From contig SCQT01000260.1 in the NCBI GenBank assembly GCA_004322015.1, forward strand, positions 1-54,901: 54,901 bases of DNA, read 5' to 3'. Positions 25,432 through 33,883 of this stretch are shown here, piece after piece. This DNA comes from Chitinophagaceae bacterium (lineage in GTDB: Bacteria; Bacteroidota; Bacteroidia; Chitinophagales; Chitinophagaceae). The notes under the pieces were generated by a model that worked only from the letters and a program-made list of their open reading frames with translations, was not told the DNA's origin and made no database searches. The translations under genes were made by a program, and so were the position numbers. Every line of letters begins with the position of its first letter. Positions within the stretch are counted from its first letter, which is position 1.

Positions 25432-28293
25432 ATGCCCAAAGACAACAGCATTAAGTCAGTACTTATCATCGGCTCCGGCCCAATCATTATCGGACAAGCA
25501 TGCGAATTTGATTACAGCGGCTCTCAGGCCGCCCGTTCGTTACGCGAAGAAGGGATCCGCGTTTCTCTTATTAATTCCAACCCGGCTACTATCATGACGG
25601 ACCCCATTATGGCAGATAAAGTATATCTGCTGCCGCTGACGGTGGAGAGCCTGGAGCAGATATTGGAAGAATGTCAAAAGAAGCCCGAGACCCATATTGA
25701 TGCCGTATTGCCCACCATGGGAGGGCAAACTGCGCTGAACTTAGCCAAAGAAGTCGATGAACTGGGTATCTGGGAAAGATACAATGTACGGCTGATCGGT
25801 GTGGACATCAAAGCCATTGATAAGGCGGAAGACCGCGAGCTGTTCCGCGAATATATGATCGAGCTGGGTATTCCTATTGCACCTGCCAGAACAGCTAACT
25901 CCTTTTTAGAAGGGAAAGATTTTGCCCAGGAAATAGGTTTTCCGTTAGTGATCCGTCCTTCTTACACTTTAGGCGGAACCGGCGGCGGCTTTGTGCATAG
26001 TAAAGAGGATCTGGACGAAGCCCTGCACCGCGGATTGGAAGCTTCTCCCATTCATGAAGTATTAATTGAGAAAGCAGTCCTGGGATGGAAAGAATTTGAA
26101 TTGGAATTATTGCGTGATAAGGCAGATAATGTGGCTATTATCTGTACGGTAGAGAACTTAGATCCCATGGGTATCCACACTGGTGATTCCATCACTGTGG
26201 CTCCTGCTATGACGCTGAGCGATTCAGCTTTCCAGAAAATGCGCAACACGGCTATCCGCATGATGCGTAATATGGGAAATTTTGCGGGAGGATGTAATGT
26301 GCAGTTCGCTATTAAACCGGAAACAGAGGATATCATCGCCATTGAAATTAACCCGCGCGTCAGCCGTTCCTCCGCACTGGCATCCAAAGCTACCGGATAT
26401 CCTATTGCTAAAATTGCCGCTAAATTAGCCATCGGGTATAATTTAGATGAATTAAAGAATCAGATTACAGGTAATACTTCAGCTTATTTTGAACCTGCCC
26501 TGGATTATGTGATTGTGAAAATGCCGCGCTGGAATTTTGAAAAATTCAAAGGGGCTGATGCCACGCTGGGCCTGCAGATGAAATCGGTAGGCGAAGTGAT
26601 GTCCATCGGCAGAACATTTCCCGAAGCCATTCAGAAAGCCTGTCAGAGCCTGGAAAATGAAGCGATCGGCCTGGGATATTACGGCAAGTCAGGTTTAAAA
26701 GCGGACCAACTGATGGAAAAGCTGAAAACACCCACCTGGGATCGTATTTTCAGAATAAAAGACGCCCTGATGGCAGGTATTTCCATCAAAACCATTCACC
26801 AACTGACTTATATTGATCCCTGGTTCCTGCGCCAGATCCAGTTGATAGTGGATATGGAAAAGAAATTATCCGAATATCATATAGATACCTTGCCGGATGA
26901 CCTGTTGCGTGAAGCCAAGCATCTTGGATTTTCAGACAAGCAAATTGCCATACTGACAAAATGCGATGAAGAAGAAATCGTTTATCACAAACGGAAGGCT
27001 AAAGGCCTCGTTCGCTCCTATAAGATGGTGGACACCTGTGCGGCAGAATTTGAAGCGACCACGCCCTACTTTTATTCCACGTTCGAAGATGCGGCAGTGA
27101 GCGGCGATAACGGATTATCCAATGAAAGCAAAGTATCGGATAAAAAGAAAATTTTGGTGCTGGGTTCCGGGCCTAACCGTATCGGGCAGGGAATAGAATT
27201 CGATTATTGCTGTGTACACGGGCTAAATGCGATCAAAGAATCCGGTTATGAAGCCATCATGGTGAATTGCAATCCTGAAACAGTTTCCACCGATTTTGAC
27301 ATTGCCGATAAATTATATTTTGAACCTGTGTTCTGGGAACACCTCCGGGAGATCCTTGAACTGGAAAAACCGTATGGTGTCATCGTGCAATTGGGCGGAC
27401 AAACGGCGCTGAAGCTTGCCCGTAAATTAGAAGAAAAAGGCATCCGCATCATGGGTACCTCTTTTGATAACATGGATATTGCCGAAGACCGGGGTCGCTT
27501 TTCCGATATGCTGAAAAAGCTGGAAATACCTTATCCCAAATACGGCACGGCGCTTACGGCTGATGATGCTATGGCGGTTGCCAAAGAAGTGGGGTATCCG
27601 GTATTGGTGCGACCTTCTTATGTCTTGGGCGGACAGCGCATGCGCATTGTCATCAATGAAGAGGAATTGGAGAAAGCAGTGGTCAGCTTATTAAAGCATC
27701 TGCCCGGAAATCATATCCTTATTGATCATTTCTTAGACCGTTGCCAGGAGGCGGAAATAGATGCCATTTTTGACGGAGATGATTTTCATGTGATGGGTGT
27801 GATGGAACACATTGAGCCGGCGGGCATCCACAGCGGCGACAGCAATGCCGTACTGCCTGCTTTCAACTTATCACCATTGGAAGTGACTACGATGGAGTTT
27901 TATGCGGAAAAAATTGCCCGCGCGTTGGATATAAAAGGACTGATCAATGTGCAGTTTGCCATCAAAGACGGAACGGTCTATGTCATAGAAGCCAATCCGC
28001 GCGCCTCCCGCACCACCCCGTTCATTGCAAAGGCCTATCAGATCCCTTATCTGAATATTGCCACCAAGGTCATGCTCGGCGAGAAAAAGCTGAAAGATTT
28101 CAGGCTGGAGAAAAAGCTGAAAGGCTATGCCATTAAAGAGCCGGTATTCTCTTTTAATAAATTCCCCAATGTCAACAAGGAATTGGGCCCCGAAATGAAA
28201 TCCACCGGAGAAGCCATCCGTTTCATCAAAGACTTAAGAGATCCTTACTTCCGGAAGCTGTTTAAAGAAAGAAGCATGCTGCTGAGCAGGTAA
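25432..28293 (+). CDS. carB: Carbamoyl-phosphate synthase large subunit, short form without the C-terminal allosteric domain
   Basis: A 953-aa ATP-grasp enzyme making carbamoyl phosphate for arginine and pyrimidine synthesis with the glutaminase CarA. The two homologous halves are visible: [21 protein letters not shown] with ATP-grasp 1 (about 130-330), an oligomerisation region, then [22 protein letters not shown] and ATP-grasp 2 (about 670-870). The chain ends soon after [10 protein letters not shown], whereas the E. coli enzyme (1073 aa) continues for about 130 residues of MGS-like domain that binds UMP, IMP and ornithine. Short forms of about 950 aa are known in Flavobacteria and relatives, so this is probably lineage-typical rather than damage. 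carA is not in the window. Confidence 0.96.
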   Translation: MPKDNSIKSVLIIGSGPIIIGQACEFDYSGSQAARSLREEGIRVSLINSNPATIMTDPIMADKVYLLPLTVESLEQILEECQKKPETHIDAVLPTMGGQTALNLAKEVDELGIWERYNVRLIGVDIKAIDKAEDRELFREYMIELGIPIAPARTANSFLEGKDFAQEIGFPLVIRPSYTLGGTGGGFVHSKEDLDEALHRGLEASPIHEVLIEKAVLGWKEFELELLRDKADNVAIICTVENLDPMGIHTGDSITVAPAMTLSDSAFQKMRNTAIRMMRNMGNFAGGCNVQFAIKPETEDIIAIEINPRVSRSSALASKATGYPIAKIAAKLAIGYNLDELKNQITGNTSAYFEPALDYVIVKMPRWNFEKFKGADATLGLQMKSVGEVMSIGRTFPEAIQKACQSLENEAIGLGYYGKSGLKADQLMEKLKTPTWDRIFRIKDALMAGISIKTIHQLTYIDPWFLRQIQLIVDMEKKLSEYHIDTLPDDLLREAKHLGFSDKQIAILTKCDEEEIVYHKRKAKGLVRSYKMVDTCAAEFEATTPYFYSTFEDAAVSGDNGLSNESKVSDKKKILVLGSGPNRIGQGIEFDYCCVHGLNAIKESGYEAIMVNCNPETVSTDFDIADKLYFEPVFWEHLREILELEKPYGVIVQLGGQTALKLARKLEEKGIRIMGTSFDNMDIAEDRGRFSDMLKKLEIPYPKYGTALTADDAMAVAKEVGYPVLVRPSYVLGGQRMRIVINEEELEKAVVSLLKHLPGNHILIDHFLDRCQEAEIDAIFDGDDFHVMGVMEHIEPAGIHSGDSNAVLPAFNLSPLEVTTMEFYAEKIARALDIKGLINVQFAIKDGTVYVIEANPRASRTTPFIAKAYQIPYLNIATKVMLGEKKLKDFRLEKKLKGYAIKEPVFSFNKFPNVNKELGPEMKSTGEAIRFIKDLRDPYFRKLFKERSMLLSR

Positions 28294-28344
28294 TTTCTTA
28301 ATGAAAGGAATTCTCCTCTTTTAAGAATAGAGTAAGGCTCCAAG

Positions 28345-29211
28345 GGTAAGATACCGGAGGGAAAAGAAAAAGCTGAATATGGAAGTTCGTTGCTTACAAA
28401 CCTTTCAAAAGATTTAAAAACTAAGTATGGCAGAGGTTTTAGCAAGAGCAATATCTATTTGTGCAGGTTGTTCTATTCCAAATATCCAAAATTCCAGACA
28501 GTGTCTGGAAAATTGAGTTGGAGCCATTATGCAGAATTATTAACCATTTCAGATGACCTTGCAAGAAGTTTTTATGAGAAGCAAAGTATCAAAGAAAATT
28601 GGAGCTTTAGGGAAATGAAAAGGCAAATTGATTCTGCGTTATTTCAACGTTTAGCATTGAGCAAGGACAAAAAAGGAGTATTGGCTCTAGCAGAAAAAGG
28701 ACACGAACTAATTGTAGTAAAAGACGCTATTAAAGACCCTTATGTTTTTGAATTCCTTGAATTGCCAAAAGATAAAGTCCTTAAAGAAAGAGGGCTTGAA
28801 AAGAAACTGGTTGACAACCTGCAAAAATTTTTATTGGAACTTGGAAAAGGATTTTCATTTGTAGCGAGGCAATTTAAAATTACGGTTGACAATGAACACA
28901 ACTTCGTTGACCTTGTTTTTTATCATCGCATTCTTAAATGCTTTGTTATTATTGACCTTAAAACAAGGAAAGTAAAGCATCAAGACATTGGGCAAATGAA
29001 TCCTTACCTGAACTACTTTAAAGAGGAAGAAAATACAGAGGGCGACAATGAGCCAATAGGAATTATCATTGCAGCAGACAAACATGAATTTACAGTAAAA
29101 TATGCTACAGGTGGACTTGCTAATAAAATTTTTGTTTCAAAATATCAACTTTATTTGCCAGACCAAAAAGCTTTAGAAAACAAAGTAAAAGAAATCATTG
29201 ATAGCAGATAG
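28345..29211 (+). pseudogene. DUF1016 (YhcG-like) PDDEXK nuclease gene, truncated at the 5' end
   Basis: The open frame (stop at 28333; first start codon a TTG at 28390, 273 aa) encodes the DUF1016 protein from EGKEKAEYGSSLL onwards: the end of the N-terminal domain (LSKDLKTKYGRGFSKSN, LSWSHYAELL) and the whole C-terminal PDDEXK nuclease domain (NFVDLVFYHRILKCFVIIDLK, DIGQMNPYLNYF, PIGIIIAA). Intact members have roughly 60-70 more N-terminal residues beginning with a methionine. Here homology starts abruptly 50-70 bp after the carB stop, with no ATG. The C-terminus is complete. Codon use is A-rich compared with carB, suggesting an acquired gene. It could still be translated from the TTG. Confidence 0.7.
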
Positions 29212-29647
29212 GCTATCGCACCCAATCAGGCACATTTGCAAGGTACAAAAAGCCGACACACAAAAGCCAACCTCGCAAAAGAAAATGCCTTGTTCCTACA
29301 CTTTGGGGACACACTCTGCCACGGTTTACGCATACTTTCAATTCAAAGCACCAAGACGGAGAGTGAACATACAACAGGGAGTTTGGCTAAATACGGACAG
29401 ACGTAAGCCGTGTTTCATCATTCGGTTCATTGTGTGCATCTGTATATCCAACTCGACGTTATAAATTTAGCTGTAGAATATATCATCAACTTTTTATCTT
29501 TACTCAGCTCATGCTCTGACGAGAGGAACCTTAGATTCGCTGCTTTCGCAAGTACCGAACCGTTAGCGGTCATTACTAAGCAACAATTCTAACCATCAAA
29601 TCCGCGAACAAGAATTAACTTTGGCAAACAATAAATGAATAAAAGAC
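29212..29647. other. 436-bp spacer without a recognisable gene
   Basis: No credible ORF is present; two short frames (29198-29464, 29410-29592) have implausible composition. The sequence includes stretches such as GCCGACACACAAAAGCCAAC and ACCGTTAGCGGTCATT that look like the non-coding ends seen near acquired genes in Bacteroidota (recollection, not verified). The promoter of the DHFR-family gene is at its right end. Confidence 0.5.
29616..29623 (+). promoter_or_regulatory. -7 promoter element of the DHFR-family gene
   Basis: TAACTTTG matches TAnnTTTG and ends 24 nt before the ATG at 29648. No TTG -33 element is apparent. Confidence 0.55.
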
Positions 29648-30268
29648 ATGAGCAAAATCATCTTTGACAGCGGAATATCACTGGATGGCTTTTTCGCTGG
29701 CGATAACAGAAGTCCGGGTAACCCGATGGGAGGCGTTTCACCGAAAATTCACCAGTGGATGTTTAAACAAAAAGCATTTTGGAAACACATCAATATGGAA
29801 GGCGGTGAAGAATACGGTGCAGACAGTAAATTGATTGACGATGTGTTTGCAAGAACAGGTTCTTATATTATGGGAAAACGAATGTTTGAAGAAGGCGAAG
29901 TTGCCTGGAAAGAAGATCTATACAAGGCAGATGTGTACGTGCTGACACACGAAAAACGGGAACCCTGGGTTCAAAAGGGTACAACCACTTTTTATTTCAT
30001 CAATGACGGAATACAAAGTGCATTAGAAAAAGCAAGGGGGTCAGCCAAAGGAAAGGACATCAGAATACAAGGCGGGGCGAATACCATTCAGCAATTTCTC
30101 AATGCAGGGCTTGTGGACGAATTCTTTATTCACATGGCCCCTGTTTTTTTAGGAAGCGGTATCCGGCTGTTTGACGGCGTTGACAAAGACAAATATGATA
30201 TTCAAATTGCGGAAGTAATACCATCCAACCTGACCACCCACCTGAGATACAAATTGACGAAGAAATAA
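29648..30268 (+). CDS. Dihydrofolate reductase family protein (RibD C-terminal-like)
   Basis: A 206-aa cytoplasmic protein of the DHFR/RibD-C superfamily, NADPH-dependent reductases of mostly unknown substrate. Typical motifs are ISLDGFFAG at the N-terminus, SYIMGKRMFEEG (near 78-89), KDIRIQGGANTIQQFLNAGLVDEF and HMAPVFLGSGIRLFDG. It is not the housekeeping folA: the spacing and the GGANTIQQ segment belong to the RibD-C-like group. It has its own promoter and follows the gene-free spacer, and may have been acquired together with the truncated DUF1016 gene. Confidence 0.87.
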   Translation: MSKIIFDSGISLDGFFAGDNRSPGNPMGGVSPKIHQWMFKQKAFWKHINMEGGEEYGADSKLIDDVFARTGSYIMGKRMFEEGEVAWKEDLYKADVYVLTHEKREPWVQKGTTTFYFINDGIQSALEKARGSAKGKDIRIQGGANTIQQFLNAGLVDEFFIHMAPVFLGSGIRLFDGVDKDKYDIQIAEVIPSNLTTHLRYKLTKK

Positions 30269-30388
30269 GAACAAGGGCCGCTATTTTTAAGTTGTTGAAA
30301 GACTAAGAAAAAATCATTATGAAATTCTAAGCGCGTTTTTTACCTTAGCTGTTTTATTTTATTCTTCATATCCTTATTATAACTTAAG

Positions 30389-31528
30389 ATGAGAAACCGC
30401 ATTCTGCCAGTTCTTGCAGCATTGATCTGCATAATCTTTTACAGTTCCTGTCAAAGCAATCACTCTCAGGAACGGGTGTCAAAAAGTTTTTTCGGCATCA
30501 TGCCTAATGGCGATACCGTATTTCGTTATACCCTGACCAATGCGCACGGAGAACAAATTAAAGTACTGAACTACGGGGGTATCATTCAGTCCTGGCTGGT
30601 TCCCGACAAAAACGGAAAGCGGGGGGATGTGGTTTTAGGTTTTGATTCTTTGGATCAATACATCAAACAATCACCTTATTTCGGAGCCCTGATAGGACGC
30701 TTTGCCAACAGGATAGCCCATGGGACCTTCACTCTCAATGATTCCACTTATCACCTCTACCTGAATGACGGGCCCAATTCTCTGCACGGAGGGGCAGTGG
30801 GGTTTGATAAGAAAATATGGACAGTCATTCCTTTTACTACAGACAGTACGGAAGGGCTGAAACTGCACTATGTAAGCAAAAACGGAGAAGAAGGGTATCC
30901 GGGCGATCTGGATGTCCATGTAACCTATACTTTAAACAATGAAAATGCTTTCAGAATAGATTACGAAGCCACGACGGATAAGCCCACTATCCTGAATCTG
31001 ACCAATCACTCTTATTTTAATTTGAATGATGGTAAAGGCACTATCCTGAATGAAAAACTGATGCTGAATGCAGATACCTTTTTACCGGTTGACTCCACTT
31101 CGATACCCACGGGGGAAATACGTTCGGTAGCGGGCACACCGATGGACTTTCGTACCCCTACCGAGGTTGGTGCGCATATAGATGATAATTACAGACAGCT
31201 ACAATTGGTTCACGGAGGATATGATCACAACTGGATTTTAAATACGAAGGGGAATCTTAGCGAAGTAGCTGCTTCCGTGTATGATCCGGATAACGGTCGC
31301 TTTCTGCAAATCTATACAACCCAACCGGGCATTCAGTTCTATTCGGGAAATTTCCTGGACAGCACCCTGCATGGAAAAGATGGTAACGTATATCCCAAGC
31401 ACAGCACTATTGTACTGGAAACACAACATTACCCCGATTCACCCAATGAGCCTTCTTTCCCCAGTGTAGTGCTGAACCCGGGAGATACATTTCATTCAAG
31501 TACTATTTACAAGTTTTCGGTGAAGTGA
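30389..31528 (+). CDS. galM: Aldose 1-epimerase (galactose mutarotase), lipoprotein form
   Basis: A 379-aa beta-sandwich enzyme that interconverts alpha and beta anomers of aldoses. Family motifs: GGIIQSWLVPDKNG, GRFANRIAHGTF (sugar-binding Arg), SLHGGAVGFDKKIW (catalytic His region), NLTNHSYFNL and QFYSGNF, ending in the ETQHYPDSPNEPSFP stretch with the catalytic Glu region. The N-terminus has a lipobox (IIFYSSC), so it is tethered in the periplasm or outer membrane rather than cytoplasmic. It is monocistronic, about 7 kb from the PUL, so involvement in that pathway is only a possibility. Confidence 0.93.
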   Translation: MRNRILPVLAALICIIFYSSCQSNHSQERVSKSFFGIMPNGDTVFRYTLTNAHGEQIKVLNYGGIIQSWLVPDKNGKRGDVVLGFDSLDQYIKQSPYFGALIGRFANRIAHGTFTLNDSTYHLYLNDGPNSLHGGAVGFDKKIWTVIPFTTDSTEGLKLHYVSKNGEEGYPGDLDVHVTYTLNNENAFRIDYEATTDKPTILNLTNHSYFNLNDGKGTILNEKLMLNADTFLPVDSTSIPTGEIRSVAGTPMDFRTPTEVGAHIDDNYRQLQLVHGGYDHNWILNTKGNLSEVAASVYDPDNGRFLQIYTTQPGIQFYSGNFLDSTLHGKDGNVYPKHSTIVLETQHYPDSPNEPSFPSVVLNPGDTFHSSTIYKFSVK

Positions 31529-31639
31529 CAGAAGGAAGGATTTATGGTAATACTTAAACCTTAAGAAATTAAAGGCCTTAGGCGTACTATAACAAAAATC
31601 CAGGGGCTATTCCATAAACGTTACGGGTCTCTCAGGCAC

Positions 31640-31880
31640 ATTTACATTAATCATTTCTACTTATCCACATTTGTTTATTTACATATAAACTAAGCATATA
31701 TATAAATTACTTCGTAATAGCATAGTATTTTTTAATAAACATTTATAAGTGAATTATTACTTATATATAACCTGCTAATTCACCCGTTATCCACATTATT
31801 TTAACTTCTATTCAATGCAAAGCCGGTAATTTTGCCCTGAATGCCCTCCTGTCATGCATCTTACCCTGTGGAAAAAATAA
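31640..31880. other. AT-rich region with DnaA boxes, candidate replication origin
   Basis: The gap between galM and mraZ holds two perfect DnaA boxes TTATCCACA in the same orientation (31661-31669 and 31787-31795), a degenerate reverse one (TGTGGAAAA, 31867-31875) and, between the first two, about 110 bp of nearly pure A/T. Short palindromes TATAAGT/ACTTATA and ATTAC/GTAAT lie in the AT stretch. This is the expected composition of a small bacterial oriC (unwinding element plus DnaA boxes), but dnaA and other origin markers are not present, so it could instead be a DnaA-controlled regulatory region. Confidence 0.35.
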
Positions 31881-31890
31881 GAAATAAATT

Positions 31891-31927
31891 TTTGGGTTAG
31901 AAGTGGGAAAAAGTGTTATTTTGTGTC
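31891..31927 (+). promoter_or_regulatory. mraZ promoter with overlapping MraZ-type operator
   Basis: TTTG at 31891-31894, 20 nt, then TTATTTTG (31915-31922, one mismatch to TAnnTTTG) form the promoter. Overlapping it are three GTG-led boxes with an exact 10-bp period (GTGGG 31903, GTGTT 31913, GTGTC 31923). This is the arrangement of MraZ operators (TGGGN boxes every 10 bp), where MraZ represses its own operon; only the first box carries the full GGG. Confidence 0.5.
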
Positions 31928-31959
31928 AAAATAATTATTTTTACAAGAAAATAGCACGG

Positions 31960-32463
31960 ATGACAGGTTTTCTGGGAGAATATGAGTCTACATTAGATGC
32001 CAAAGGGCGCTTTTTGTTCCCTGCGGCATTTCGTAAGCAACTACCTGAGGCAGAATCAGTTGCAGAGAATGCCTCTTTTGCCCAGGCATTCGTCATCAAC
32101 CGGGGTTTTGAGAAATGCCTGACCCTTTACCCCATCCAATCCTGGCAACCCATCTTTGAAAAAATCAGCAGCCTGAATGATTTCGATCCCCAAGTGCGCG
32201 CCTTCCGGCGTTACTTTTTGAACGGGGCCGTTACAGTTGAACCCGATAGTGCGGGCAGGTTACTGATACCTAAAAATTTATCGGAGTACGCCGGATTGAC
32301 CAAAGACTTGGTGCTGGCATCCGCCGTCAATAAGATTGAAATTTGGGATAAAGCTCAATATCAGCAGTTCTTTGAATCGTATTCGCCGGAATCATTCAGT
32401 GATCTGGCAAACCAGGTCATGGGAAACAATCCGGGGACGGGAACCGGGAATAAAAACGGATAA
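31960..32463 (+). CDS. mraZ: Transcriptional regulator MraZ
   Basis: A 167-aa DNA-binding protein with two SpoVT-AbrB-type domains, first gene of the dcw cluster and known as its autorepressor. Domain 1 begins GEYESTLDAKGRFLFPAAFR; domain 2 carries AVTVEPDSAGRLLIPKNLSEYAGL, both with the conserved D-x-KGR / D-x-AGR turn. The frame is open from a GTG at 31903, but that codon lies in the operator; ATG 31960 (MTGFLGEYES) is the family start. It ends 1 bp before rsmH. Confidence 0.94.
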   Translation: MTGFLGEYESTLDAKGRFLFPAAFRKQLPEAESVAENASFAQAFVINRGFEKCLTLYPIQSWQPIFEKISSLNDFDPQVRAFRRYFLNGAVTVEPDSAGRLLIPKNLSEYAGLTKDLVLASAVNKIEIWDKAQYQQFFESYSPESFSDLANQVMGNNPGTGTGNKNG

Positions 32464-32464
32464 G

Positions 32465-33346
32465 ATGCCGGACAAAACGCCCCGCAAGAGCTACCATGAA
32501 CCGGTGATGCTTCAGGAAGTGATCGAAGCGTTGCAGATTATTCCGGGCGGCATTTATGCAGATATGACTTTTGGCGGGGGCGGGCATTCGAAAGCTATCC
32601 TGTTGCAATTGAATAAGGAAGGGAAATTAATAGCTTTTGATCAGGATGAAGATGCATGGAAAAATGCGATAGACGATCCGAGATTTCTTCTTGTAAAAGA
32701 AAATTTCCGTCATCTGCAGAGGTTTTTGAAGTTATATCACATGATACCGGCAGAGGGAATCCTGGCAGACCTGGGAGTTTCATCACATCAGTTTGATACA
32801 GCCGGACGCGGATTTTCCATGCAACAGAATGCTTTGCTGGATATGAGGATGGACAGGAGACAAACGCTGACAGCTAAGGATATCTTAAGAAGCTATGATC
32901 CGGCGGCTTTGCAGGAGATCTTTGAACAATACGGCGAAGTTCCCAATGCACGCACATTGGCCTATCGAATCGTGGAAGCGCGTAAGACCTTTCCGATAGA
33001 AACGGTGGCTGAATTAACCGCTATTGCAGGGGGTGTCAGCAGAGGGAATCCGGCACGGTACCTGGCGCAGGTATTCCAGGCGTTACGCATCACGGTAAAT
33101 GATGAATTGAATGCATTGCGTGAAATGCTGGAACAATCAGTAAGTGTTTTAAAACCTGATGGCAGGCTGGTGATCATTACTTTTCATTCTTTAGAAGATC
33201 GCATTGTAAAAGAATTTATGAAAAATGAAAAACGGTTGAATATAGTATATAAAAAACCTTTAGTTCCGTCCTTTGAAGAAATAAAAAGGAATCCGAGAGC
33301 AAGAAGCGCTAAGTTGAGAGTGGCGAAGAAGGGGGCGGTGGAGTGA
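32465..33346 (+). CDS. rsmH: 16S rRNA (cytosine1402-N4)-methyltransferase
   Basis: A 293-aa SAM-dependent methyltransferase modifying C1402 in the ribosomal P site. Motifs: YHEPVMLQEV, YADMTFGGGGHSKAIL (SAM site, near 33-48), LADLGVSSHQFD and RGFSMQ, and the C-terminal RLVIITFHSLEDRIVKEF. The longer upstream frame (from 32336) overlaps mraZ and is rejected in favour of ATG 32465. Its stop codon lies inside an 8-bp tandem array. Confidence 0.96.
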   Translation: MPDKTPRKSYHEPVMLQEVIEALQIIPGGIYADMTFGGGGHSKAILLQLNKEGKLIAFDQDEDAWKNAIDDPRFLLVKENFRHLQRFLKLYHMIPAEGILADLGVSSHQFDTAGRGFSMQQNALLDMRMDRRQTLTAKDILRSYDPAALQEIFEQYGEVPNARTLAYRIVEARKTFPIETVAELTAIAGGVSRGNPARYLAQVFQALRITVNDELNALREMLEQSVSVLKPDGRLVIITFHSLEDRIVKEFMKNEKRLNIVYKKPLVPSFEEIKRNPRARSAKLRVAKKGAVE

Positions 33347-33411
33347 CGAGGTGATGGAGTGATGGGGTGATGGGGTGATGGGGTGATGGAGCGATGGAGT
33401 GATGCAGTGAG
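33340..33411. repeat. 8-bp tandem array (GGGGTGAT type), nine units, overlapping the rsmH stop
   Basis: Nine 8-bp units in a row: GGAGTGAC, GAGGTGAT, GGAGTGAT, three GGGGTGAT, GGAGCGAT, GGAGTGAT, GCAGTGAG. The first unit supplies the rsmH stop codon (TGA, 33344-33346). Three central units are identical, so recent slippage is likely and copy number may vary between strains. Confidence 0.85.
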
Positions 33412-33521
33412 AGAAAGGGTTAGGGTTCCCGGCAAATGAAAGATAGACACGTTGATATATACAAACCTTTAGACCTGCTGACTTTTTAGGTTTACAGCCA
33501 TTTAACTTTAAAAAAGCAACC

Positions 33522-33869
33522 ATGTCCGAAAATACCATAGAGCAAGAGTTCATCGAAGAGCCCAGAGAGAAAAGAGATTGGCGTCCACATATCAATTATG
33601 AATGGGTGGTTAAGAATCTGCCATTTATATTATTCCTGTCATTGATTGCGCTGTTGTATATCGCTAATGGTCATTACGCCGTCAAAAATATCAGAGAGAT
33701 AAACACATTGGACAAGGAAGTGCAGGAGCTGAACTGGCGCTATTTAAATGCCAAATCAGATCTGATGCTTCGCAGTAAAATGAGTGAGGTTTCACAAGGG
33801 GTTTCAAACGATGGATTAATAGTCCCCGTTACTCCTCCGTTAAATATTCAGTCAAATAAAGATCAATAA
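33522..33869 (+). CDS. ftsL: FtsL-like cell-division protein
   Basis: A 115-aa bitopic membrane protein: a charged cytoplasmic N-terminus, one transmembrane helix (about 32-50, LPFILFLSLIALLYIAN) and a periplasmic helical segment (VKNIREINTLDKEVQELNWRYLNAKSDLM) likely to form a coiled coil. This size, topology and place between rsmH and ftsI are those of the Bacteroidota FtsL-like protein, which with FtsQ/FtsB helps activate septal peptidoglycan synthesis. Sequence identity to E. coli FtsL is expected to be low, so the call rests on topology and synteny. Confidence 0.82.
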   Translation: MSENTIEQEFIEEPREKRDWRPHINYEWVVKNLPFILFLSLIALLYIANGHYAVKNIREINTLDKEVQELNWRYLNAKSDLMLRSKMSEVSQGVSNDGLIVPVTPPLNIQSNKDQ

Positions 33870-33883
33870 GGCGTCTGCGATTG

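Noticed and set aside
29198-29592. Two overlapping plus-strand ORFs in the spacer
   Set aside because: Composition is unlike protein, no family resemblance and no promoter; treated as non-coding.
31238-31469. Short ORFs on both strands within galM
   Set aside because: Shadows of the aldose-epimerase coding frame.
33184-33595. Minus-strand ORFs rich in His-Ser-Pro-Ile-Thr repeats
   Set aside because: They are translations of the 8-bp tandem array on the antisense strand.
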